Below the pieces are notes generated by a model. That model made no database searches. It saw only the letters and a program-made list of their open reading frames with translations, and was not told the origin of the DNA. From NCBI GenBank assembly GCA_017475805.1, contig JAFVEW010000016.1, forward strand, positions 1 through 17,638: a DNA stretch of 17,638 nucleotides. Reading direction: 5' to 3'. Positions within the stretch are counted from its first letter, which is position 1; each line of letters starts with the position of its first letter. Position numbers and translations under genes: made by a program. Source of the stretch: Synergistaceae bacterium. GTDB taxonomy: Bacteria; Synergistota; Synergistia; Synergistales; Aminobacteriaceae. Shown piece after piece: positions 1 through 6,346 of the stretch.

Positions 1-30
1 ACACTTTATCTTGAGAGATAAAAATAAAAC

Positions 31-79
31 CTGCTCCTTTTAATTAATTCAATTTTCGTAGAGTTTTTAACTCCTCGAA
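31..79. repeat. Left copy of inverted repeat flanking the integrase, with recombinase-core-like palindrome
   Basis: Read on the minus strand, this segment matches 1396-1447 on the plus strand at roughly 40 of 49 aligned positions. The shared blocks are ACTCTACGAA and AAAAGGAGCAG. Its inner part, 55-79, is itself a palindrome: TTCGTAGAG, then TTTTTAA, then CTCCTCGAA (two 9-bp arms around 7 bp). This is the layout of a tyrosine-recombinase core site. The segment lies 42 bp beyond the integrase stop codon. The repeat is seen directly; its use as a recombination site is inferred. Confidence 0.7.
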
Positions 80-86
80 TAATTTT

Positions 87-120
87 TAATGGCTTCGGAC
101 AATACGTTCGGAAGCCGTTA
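87..120 (+). terminator. Hairpin with T-rich 3' flank just beyond the integrase stop codon
   Basis: TAATGGCTTC at 87-96 pairs with GAAGCCGTTA at 111-120, giving 10 pairs including one G-T. On the plus strand it is followed by TTTATTTTTC, so it best fits a terminator for transcripts entering from the left. On the minus strand, the integrase direction, the flank is A-rich and fits poorly. The hairpin lies inside the segment bounded by the two inverted repeats. Confidence 0.45.
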
Positions 121-121
121 T

Positions 122-1264
122 TTATTTTTCTCCGCAAATAAGGCTGTTGAGCTTGTTCATGTTCGCGTGTTTCAATTTCATGATGGGGTGGACGTAACGG
201 TTTAGCGTGATATTCACGTTGGCGTGTCCTAAAATTTCGCTCAATGACTTTATGTCGAAGCCCAGTTCCACGCATTTTGTAGCGAATGAATGACGAAGCA
301 CGTGGAAGTTAATCCGCTGAACTCCGCATTTTTTCAAAACGCTCTTGAAACGGTTTTCCATTGTTCGGGGTTCAACGAATTTATCTTTTGAACCACTCAA
401 TACGTATGCGTTCTCAATATAAGCCGATTTAAGGTATTTCATGAGTTCCGCAGGAATGGGAATTTTTCGGAGCGAACTGGGGCTTTTAGGTTCGCCAATG
501 TCGATAAAAGTTTTTTTCGCAGTGTCCTCGTTCAAGTTGTGGAGGCGTTGCATAGTCCTTTTCACCTGAAATTCTTTATCACTGAAAGAAAAATCGCTCC
601 ACTTCAAGGCGCAAAGTTCGCCTATCCGAATCCCAGTGAATAGAGATAAAAGTATTCCAAGTGCAGTCAGGTCAAAATGCTTTTTCAAGTACCGAAGAAG
701 TTTATTTTCTTCGGTGGCTGTCAAAACTCTGATTTGCCCCTGCCTTAACGGGATTTCCACCGCGTTAGGAACGTAATTGACTTCATAGCCCCGAAGCATA
801 GCAAAACGGCGAATGCTTTTCATCCACGAGAAAATGTCCGAAACGGTTTTCGGCGCAAGTTTCTGCCCGTTACGCCCCTCCGTCAGAAGTTTATTGCAGA
901 ACGAAATAATATTTTCGTTGTCAATGTCGCTCAGGTTAAAATTCCCGAACGCTGGGATTATGTAGTTTTTAAGCTGGCTCATGTATTTCACGATGGTTGA
1001 CTTTTTCCGTATCGGCTTTAATTCTTCGAGCCACTGGCGGGCGATATTTTCAAAGTTCGGGCTTTTTGTCCGTTTCTGCTTTTTTAATCGGGATTGCCCG
1101 TTTTCAAGCTGACTCACGGCTTCGGCTTTTTTCTGTTTTACCTCAGAATAAGATTTTCCGAAAACGTAACCATAAACGGCTTTTTTGCCATCGTGTCCCT
1201 TAATATAACGACCTTCCCAGAGTCCGTCTTTTCTCTTAAAAATGTTTTCGCCTTTTCGCGGCAT
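122..1264 (-). CDS. Tyrosine recombinase / phage-type integrase
   Basis: This 380-residue tyrosine site-specific recombinase catalyses DNA strand exchange through a covalent 3'-phosphotyrosine. Residues 1-45 look like an arm-binding N-terminal domain of the Tn916/AP2 type (start MPRKGENIFKRKDG, then aromatic and basic residues). Residues about 68-165 are the helical core-binding domain and about 178-375 the catalytic domain. The catalytic residues are visible: Arg213 (TGIRIGEL), probably Lys267, His321 and Arg324 (HVLRH), His347 (LGHAN) and Tyr357 (LNRYVH). The length is normal and no lesion was seen. The ATG start is supported by AGGAGG on the minus strand (1273-1278). A TTGACA-like -35 lies at 1316-1321 (minus strand) but I see no convincing -10. 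The gene sits alone between inverted repeats at 31-79 and 1396-1447, with no excisionase or phage genes nearby. The family call is firm; whether it inverts, excises or integrates DNA is inferred. Confidence 0.95.
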   Translation of the reverse strand: MPRKGENIFKRKDGLWEGRYIKGHDGKKAVYGYVFGKSYSEVKQKKAEAVSQLENGQSRLKKQKRTKSPNFENIARQWLEELKPIRKKSTIVKYMSQLKNYIIPAFGNFNLSDIDNENIISFCNKLLTEGRNGQKLAPKTVSDIFSWMKSIRRFAMLRGYEVNYVPNAVEIPLRQGQIRVLTATEENKLLRYLKKHFDLTALGILLSLFTGIRIGELCALKWSDFSFSDKEFQVKRTMQRLHNLNEDTAKKTFIDIGEPKSPSSLRKIPIPAELMKYLKSAYIENAYVLSGSKDKFVEPRTMENRFKSVLKKCGVQRINFHVLRHSFATKCVELGFDIKSLSEILGHANVNITLNRYVHPIMKLKHANMNKLNSLICGEK

Positions 1265-1337
1265 GATTTAAGCCTCCTGACCGTAAATTAAAGATTTTTT
1301 TCTGAAAAAAAAACGTGTCAAAATTTTTCTTAAAGTC

Positions 1338-1366
1338 TTGCAAAATTAAGCGTTTTCACGTAAAAT
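1338..1366 (+). promoter_or_regulatory. Candidate rightward sigma-70-type promoter between integrase and right repeat
   Basis: TTGCAA (1338-1343), a 17-bp spacer, then TAAAAT (1361-1366), in AT-rich DNA upstream of the divergent integrase. Transcripts would start near 1373 and cross the right inverted repeat toward the exported-protein operon. Judged by eye only. Confidence 0.4.
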
Positions 1367-1395
1367 TGTCCGTACAAAATTATGATTAATAATCT

Positions 1396-1447
1396 TTCGT
1401 GGAGTGGAAGACTCTACGAAATTTGAGAATTAAGAAAAAAGGAGCAG
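1396..1447. repeat. Right copy of inverted repeat flanking the integrase, with recombinase-core-like palindrome
   Basis: This is the counterpart of 31-79 in inverse orientation. The core 1396-1420 reads TTCGTGGAG, then TGGAAGA, then CTCTACGAA, again 9-7-9. It is followed by AT-rich DNA and AAAAAAGGAGCAG. Homology between the two copies runs outward from the cores, away from the integrase, not inward. The 7-bp central parts differ (TTTTTAA against TCTTCCA read in the same sense), which would be unusual for a strictly homology-dependent recombinase but is tolerated by Tn916/CTnDOT-type enzymes. Confidence 0.7.
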
Positions 1448-1811
1448 TAATTGAACAATAGACATAAAATGCAAATGACCAAAATATACGTAGCAACGGT
1501 TCAGAGTAATTTTTAAGTAAAAAATTTCCTGTTTGAAGTTAGTGCCAATAACAGCTTGGTGAATTTCTTATAAATAAGCAAACATTTTGGCAGAAACTGA
1601 AAAATGTACAACACCCCGAACTTCGATAAGTGCATAAAATCAAAATATAACTTTTCGCACCTTGATAAAAAAGGAGCATTTTTGCGTTCACAAAAAATAA
1701 GTTTCATGTTTTGCAATCTCAACATTGTTTCCGTAAAAAACAGGCGTGTCTGTATGCGTCTTTTTTTAATATGCTGTTCATAATTTACAAATTTGTTAAG
1801 GAGGTTCTTTT
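1448..1811. other. AT-rich intergenic region upstream of the exported-protein operon
   Basis: No convincing gene lies here. A short TTG-started reading frame (1451-1516, about 21 codons) follows the AAGGAG of the right repeat, and a 70-codon minus-strand frame (1513-1725) lacks a ribosome binding site; neither resembles a known protein. AAAAAAGGAGCA recurs near 1667-1678, matching the end of the right repeat. The right part holds the candidate promoter at 1711-1739, and AAGGAGG at 1799-1805 is the ribosome binding site of the first operon gene. Confidence 0.6.
1711..1739 (+). promoter_or_regulatory. Candidate promoter for the exported-protein operon
   Basis: TTGCAA (1711-1716), a 17-bp spacer and TAAAAA (1734-1739), about 70 bp before the first start codon. 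The -35 and spacing equal those of the candidate at 1338-1366. A CATAAT at 1779-1784 lacks a good -35. By-eye call. Confidence 0.35.
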
Positions 1812-2201
1812 ATGAATCGCAAAAAATTAAGGATTTCACGTTTTCTTCTGGTACTCGCGGCGTTTGTCCTGTACACAGCAATGACTGCCGGAACTTCTCA
1901 GGCCGCGCAGTATGTCGTGGATCAGGATTTTACCCTCGTAAACCGCACAGGCGAAACAATCGTCAGCGTGCTTCTCAGCCCCACGGGTGCTTCAAGATGG
2001 CGTGCTGAAGACGAACTCGGCGATTATGTACTTAAGCATAATCAAGAAATTGACATCGTGTTTAGCCCTTGGGACGAAGCACGTTATTGGGACATACGCG
2101 CGGAATTTGCCGACGGGACTTATGACGAGTGGTACGGTTTTGATCTTTTCAAAGTCTCGGAGATCACGCTCAACAAAAACGGCACAGCGTCTTACAGATA
2201 A
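1812..2201 (+). CDS. Small exported beta-sandwich-like domain protein, function unknown
   Basis: A 129-residue protein with an N-terminal signal peptide: basic MNRKK, hydrophobic core at about 11-27, and a likely cleavage near SQAA/Q (31-33). The mature part is one small domain rich in short beta strands. Notable elements are NRTGETI (44-50), SPTGASRW (56-63), YWDIR (92-96) and DLFKVSEITL (111-120). I recognise this as a small exported domain found singly or repeated in various bacteria, sometimes mislabelled as an enzyme, but I know of no established function. It has no C-terminal sorting tail, so it is probably periplasmic or released. The start follows AAGGAGG. It is first in the run, 21 bp before the large FG-GAP protein, suggesting cotranscription and possibly a shared surface role. 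Confidence 0.8.
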   Translation: MNRKKLRISRFLLVLAAFVLYTAMTAGTSQAAQYVVDQDFTLVNRTGETIVSVLLSPTGASRWRAEDELGDYVLKHNQEIDIVFSPWDEARYWDIRAEFADGTYDEWYGFDLFKVSEITLNKNGTASYR

Positions 2202-2222
2202 TTTGGGGAGGAAATTTCTTTC

Positions 2223-5200
2223 ATGAAATTAAAATATTCAAGATTTATTTCCGTTGGCCTCGCGATTTTCCTGTTATCAGGAATTTTCGCAGAGGCCGCG
2301 TCCCTGAATGGCAAGGCTCTTTCTGCTGTCGATGATGTCATGTCGGCAACAGGAGCTCCGCGTGTGCTTAAAAAAGACTCGCTTTTTATAGTTACTCATG
2401 ACTATGAGGCTCAAGGCTTGGAATGTTCTTATGTCGCTTTCGGTGAAGATAATAAACCAGAGGCAGAAGTTGTCTTATTAAAACGCGGAGAGGGCGGCAA
2501 CGGTGCGTATAACGGGCAAAGCGGCGCGTTTGTTGATATGTTCCCGAAAGGCACGAGGGCTTTAAGCGGACTGCACCCTGCAATTTCGACTAACTATTTT
2601 GATTCAAGCGTTCCGCCTCTTTTCGTCATCAACGGCCTTGTCTCAAACTCATCACCAACCTATGACGCTCTGGTATTTGATATTATGGATAAAAGTGTCG
2701 TAGGCGGTGCATCTGCGAAATCCACTGAAAGTGTAAGCGGCTTTGGGTTATATGATAAAGACGTCAGCGGCTTCAAAGGAGGCATATTCGCTCCGGGAAG
2801 CGACAAGGAAATTTTTGCCGGTGTCGAATGGGTGGAACATATGACTTACCGTCAGGCTATTTTGGATTTTTACAGCGTCCCTAAAATAAGCGCAAGGCCA
2901 GCACAGGGTAAGAAAGGCACCAGCTCGATTAAGAAAGAAGCCAGTACCTATGTCAGCGGTTCTGCAAACACAGAGGCTGCATTGGCAAAAATAGCTGTCG
3001 GCGATTTGAACAATGACGGTTCCCCGAATGAAATCGCCTTAATTCATAACGCTCCAGACGCTTGGGGATTTTACCTTTCCGTTTATCAGGTAACGTGGGA
3101 AGGTTCAACCTTGAAAGTTAACACATTAGTCGATTCTACGATTATCAACAGCAACACTCTTTACAACAGCGTTAATAACGACCGTGATGAATGGTTCCAG
3201 AAAGCAGCCGGAGATGTAGCAATAGGCGATTTTGACGGAGACGGACGCAATGAAATTGCCGCCGTTTATAAAGGCTATAACGAGGACATACCCGACTTGC
3301 ACGGCCGAAGCGAATTGAGAAACGCGTGCGGAAGCCTTCATGTCAAAATTTATAAATGGAACTCAAACGAGCGAAAATTCATCGAGGGCGATAATGTCGC
3401 AGTCAGCGTAACAAGTTCAAGCACAACAAAAGAATCATCAAAATACAATCTTTCCAGTCTTGGAAATCTCATGGCGGTAGCTGCTGATGTAGATGGCGAT
3501 GGAAAATCCGAGCTTGCAATTCTGAAAATCAATTTTTCGACAATATTTACCAGCTATACGATTGACACTGATAAGATACAACGCGGCACTTGGAGTTCAT
3601 GTCTCGATTTATGGCGGCTCGATTCCAGCAAAGACAATAAAGTGAAGATGAAACGCGATAAAGAGATTGCTAATTTGGGAAATTTTTATTCCGATGACAC
3701 GGAAGAAAATCTCAAAGAACTTAGAACTAATTTTAATCGTATAAACGGGTCTGCGCTTTTAGGTCTGCACTGCTTCACCGACCAGGCTTTTCAAATGACT
3801 GCTGGAAATTTCACGGGAATGACAAATGCTGAAACTAACAGACCGTGCTACAGCATAGCCGTAAGCTGCTCAAGTTATATAAATTATGCGAGTAATCGCT
3901 GGGTAAAAGTTGTTTACCCTGTCTATAAAAATAACTCGCTTAGCTTTGAAAATGTCGTTGTCAAAACAATTAATAATAAGTTTTCAGTCGGTCTTGGAGC
4001 TGGCGATTTCAAGGGAGACGGAATTTTTCTGAAAAATCCCGTTCATTCCGTAACTGTCGGCAATCAAGTTCCAACGACAATAATTCAAGCTCCCCCGTAC
4101 CATGTCGATTATATTCCGCTTCCGTGGGAAAAAGACGGAAAAGCTAAACTCGCGAATATCAGCTTTGTACCGGCAACACAGGTTAAATATGTCCGTTCAA
4201 CATCGGCTCAAAATCAAAAGGACATTTCTTCAAGTTCAAGCCACCAGACCGATATAAAACTTGACGGAACTTTCTCATATTCTGCCGGAATACCTTTTGT
4301 GCCTGCCGTTGATGATAAATTTCCGCTTAAACACAGCGTCATGGTTCAGGCTCAGGCGAATTTTTCAGGAAAGTGGGCAAGCTCTGAACTCGAAAAAAAT
4401 TCTGACACCACGAAAACTACAATCAGCATGGGTTCAGGAAGAAAAGACAGTTTAATGGCGTATCAAACGAAATATCATGTTTGGAGTTATCCGATAGATC
4501 CTGTTCCAGAATGGTACAAAACAGCGGCAAAAACTTCAATGGACGTCAGCAAACTTCAAAAAATACAGTACAGCGTAACCATGACTGAACAGCCCGGACT
4601 TTATCAAGGAGATTTGGAAAGTTACAACGCAAAGCACGAGGAAGGAAATTTATTTTCTTATCCTACAACTTTGAACGCTATTACGGATCTCAATAACCCA
4701 AATTCTCAAATACTCTCTGAAACCGTTACGCGAAGATTCGGCCCTTCGGAGCTGGAGTACACGCTTAATATTGATAAATCAATCACAAAAGGCGAAACAG
4801 CTAACAGAGATATAAACGCCGGAGGCGGATTAGATTTCACGTATATGTACGGCAACGCTAAACTCGGAGCAACAGGAGTATCGGCGCATTTTGGAGTAGC
4901 TTATAAATACAATACGTCTAACACAAAGTCATTGACAAAGACTTATACAAAGGGCGATGCTCTTTCGGTAAAATTCCCCGATCCTGCAAAAGCTGAGAAA
5001 GCAGGACTTGCGGGCAGTATTGAAGATGTAACATATGGAACAACCTTTCAGGCATATTCAAATCCTCAAGGACTTTTGAAATTAGCGTTTGCCGTAGATC
5101 TTTCTTCGGGCGGATCAGTGCTTCCGTTGTTATGGCGCGAATCAATTTATAACGAGAAGCCTGACCCTTCGTTTGTTCTTCCAAATAAATTTACGCTTTT

Positions 5201-6260
5201 GGGCGGAAAATGGAAAGTAAACAGCGACATGCTTAGAGCTACTGAAATGCGCGGAACAATTTATAAGGACAGCGGCAAGGATACAATGACAAACCCGTTC
5301 TTTGAATCCGGCAAGACTTATGACATTTCATTGCCTATATACAACGCAAGTTTTGTGAATGTTCCTGCTTTTACGGTAAGGCTGTCATATATTCCTTATT
5401 CGGACAGAAAAGATCTCTCAAAACTGCAAAAAATTGGTGAAGTTACAATAAACGGACTGTCAGCATGGACATCAGGCTCTGAAAACAACAAAACCTACGC
5501 TAATTTCAACTGGACTGTTCCAAGTAACTTGAAATCTGATAATTATCTTTTGTGGGCAGAAATTGACCCCGACAACAAAGTCAATGAAGTTCACGAGGCA
5601 TGGAGTGTTGATCTCCCAGGCGGAAATAATACGGGGTATGTAATGATACCTGTCAGGACGCTGAAAGAAGTTGAAAACGCGATGAGCGGCGGCAATAGCA
5701 AAAAACTCAATGCTTCAAACTTCAAAACAAGGCGGCGTTTATGGAAATCCAATGCAAAAGCTGCATCACTTGCAGACGATGAAGACGGCGAATGGGCTTA
5801 CTATGACGACTCGAGAGCTCTTTATGATTACATAACTGCACAAAGCGATGATGTCGAAATTGAATTTTTACTGGATTACGCCGGAGATTCTGCGCTTGGA
5901 GACGTGTCAATAGAACTTTTGCAGACATTAAAGGACGATGACGGTGAAGAAATCACATACGCTTATGATTCCGATTCATATTATTTTGACAACGAAGAAA
6001 GCGCGGAGTTTTACGCTGTGATTTCCCCCGATGAACTGAAAGACGGCGGTGATTTGCTCTTAATCGTAACTGCGGGAGATGAAGAACTTGAATTTCCTTT
6101 GGCTTCCGCGCCTTCAAAAAGCGGCACTGATGATATCGAAGAAGAGCAAAATAATTCTGAAACAGCCGGAGGTTCAGGCGGCGGCTGTGAAATTGGTGTC
6201 AGCGTATTTGCTTTTGCACTTGCGTTATCGCTTTTGACGTTAAAACGCAAAACACTCTAA
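2223..6260 (+). CDS. Large surface protein with FG-GAP/VCBS-like repeats, CARDB-like domain and Synerg-CTERM tail
   Basis: A 1345-residue exported protein. The signal peptide is residues 1-26 (cleavage near AEA/A). Calcium-loop FG-GAP/VCBS-type motifs occur at about 259 (GDLNNDG), 335 (GDFDGDG), 421 (ADVDGDG) and in degenerate form near 593 (GDFKGDG), so the N-terminal half is probably a beta-propeller-like binding module. Residues about 665-930 contain two Ser/Thr-rich segments of alternating residues, with no family I can name. Residues about 1030-1140 resemble a CARDB adhesion-type beta-sandwich (ending LLWAEIDPDNKVNEVHE). A strongly Asp/Glu-rich stretch follows (about 1180-1310). The tail GGSGGGC (Cys about 1321) plus a hydrophobic segment and KRKTL is a Synergist-type sorting signal implying cell-surface anchoring. 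A GGGGAGG precedes the ATG. It probably binds a host or matrix ligand; this is inferred from domain type only. Confidence 0.85.
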   Translation: MKLKYSRFISVGLAIFLLSGIFAEAASLNGKALSAVDDVMSATGAPRVLKKDSLFIVTHDYEAQGLECSYVAFGEDNKPEAEVVLLKRGEGGNGAYNGQSGAFVDMFPKGTRALSGLHPAISTNYFDSSVPPLFVINGLVSNSSPTYDALVFDIMDKSVVGGASAKSTESVSGFGLYDKDVSGFKGGIFAPGSDKEIFAGVEWVEHMTYRQAILDFYSVPKISARPAQGKKGTSSIKKEASTYVSGSANTEAALAKIAVGDLNNDGSPNEIALIHNAPDAWGFYLSVYQVTWEGSTLKVNTLVDSTIINSNTLYNSVNNDRDEWFQKAAGDVAIGDFDGDGRNEIAAVYKGYNEDIPDLHGRSELRNACGSLHVKIYKWNSNERKFIEGDNVAVSVTSSSTTKESSKYNLSSLGNLMAVAADVDGDGKSELAILKINFSTIFTSYTIDTDKIQRGTWSSCLDLWRLDSSKDNKVKMKRDKEIANLGNFYSDDTEENLKELRTNFNRINGSALLGLHCFTDQAFQMTAGNFTGMTNAETNRPCYSIAVSCSSYINYASNRWVKVVYPVYKNNSLSFENVVVKTINNKFSVGLGAGDFKGDGIFLKNPVHSVTVGNQVPTTIIQAPPYHVDYIPLPWEKDGKAKLANISFVPATQVKYVRSTSAQNQKDISSSSSHQTDIKLDGTFSYSAGIPFVPAVDDKFPLKHSVMVQAQANFSGKWASSELEKNSDTTKTTISMGSGRKDSLMAYQTKYHVWSYPIDPVPEWYKTAAKTSMDVSKLQKIQYSVTMTEQPGLYQGDLESYNAKHEEGNLFSYPTTLNAITDLNNPNSQILSETVTRRFGPSELEYTLNIDKSITKGETANRDINAGGGLDFTYMYGNAKLGATGVSAHFGVAYKYNTSNTKSLTKTYTKGDALSVKFPDPAKAEKAGLAGSIEDVTYGTTFQAYSNPQGLLKLAFAVDLSSGGSVLPLLWRESIYNEKPDPSFVLPNKFTLLGGKWKVNSDMLRATEMRGTIYKDSGKDTMTNPFFESGKTYDISLPIYNASFVNVPAFTVRLSYIPYSDRKDLSKLQKIGEVTINGLSAWTSGSENNKTYANFNWTVPSNLKSDNYLLWAEIDPDNKVNEVHEAWSVDLPGGNNTGYVMIPVRTLKEVENAMSGGNSKKLNASNFKTRRRLWKSNAKAASLADDEDGEWAYYDDSRALYDYITAQSDDVEIEFLLDYAGDSALGDVSIELLQTLKDDDGEEITYAYDSDSYYFDNEESAEFYAVISPDELKDGGDLLLIVTAGDEELEFPLASAPSKSGTDDIEEEQNNSETAGGSGGGCEIGVSVFAFALALSLLTLKRKTL

Positions 6261-6274
6261 TTTAATTTTGTAAT

Positions 6275-6313
6275 GACACCGTTGTTAATTTGTAAATTCA
6301 TTGCGGCGGTGTC
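6275..6313 (+). terminator. Inter-gene hairpin, possible weak terminator or attenuator
   Basis: GACACCG (6275-6281) pairs with CGGTGTC (6307-6313). The 25-nt loop contains a smaller AATTT/AAATT hairpin. The downstream sequence TTTATAATT is only a short U-tract, so partial termination between the large surface protein and the protease is more likely than full termination. A TATAAT at 6316-6321 could be a -10 for an internal promoter, but its best -35 (TTGTAA, 6290-6295) is 20 bp away. Confidence 0.4.
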
Positions 6314-6346
6314 TTTATAATTAAACAATTCAAAAGGAAGGTTTAT

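Noticed and set aside
1451..1516. 21-codon TTG-started frame right after the AAGGAG of the right inverted repeat
   Set aside because: Good spacing, but very short, with no similarity I recognise; the AAGGAG is part of the repeat and occurs outward on both sides.
1513..1725. 70-codon minus-strand ORF in the operon leader
   Set aside because: No ribosome binding site, AT-rich low-complexity composition, and it overlaps the likely promoter region.
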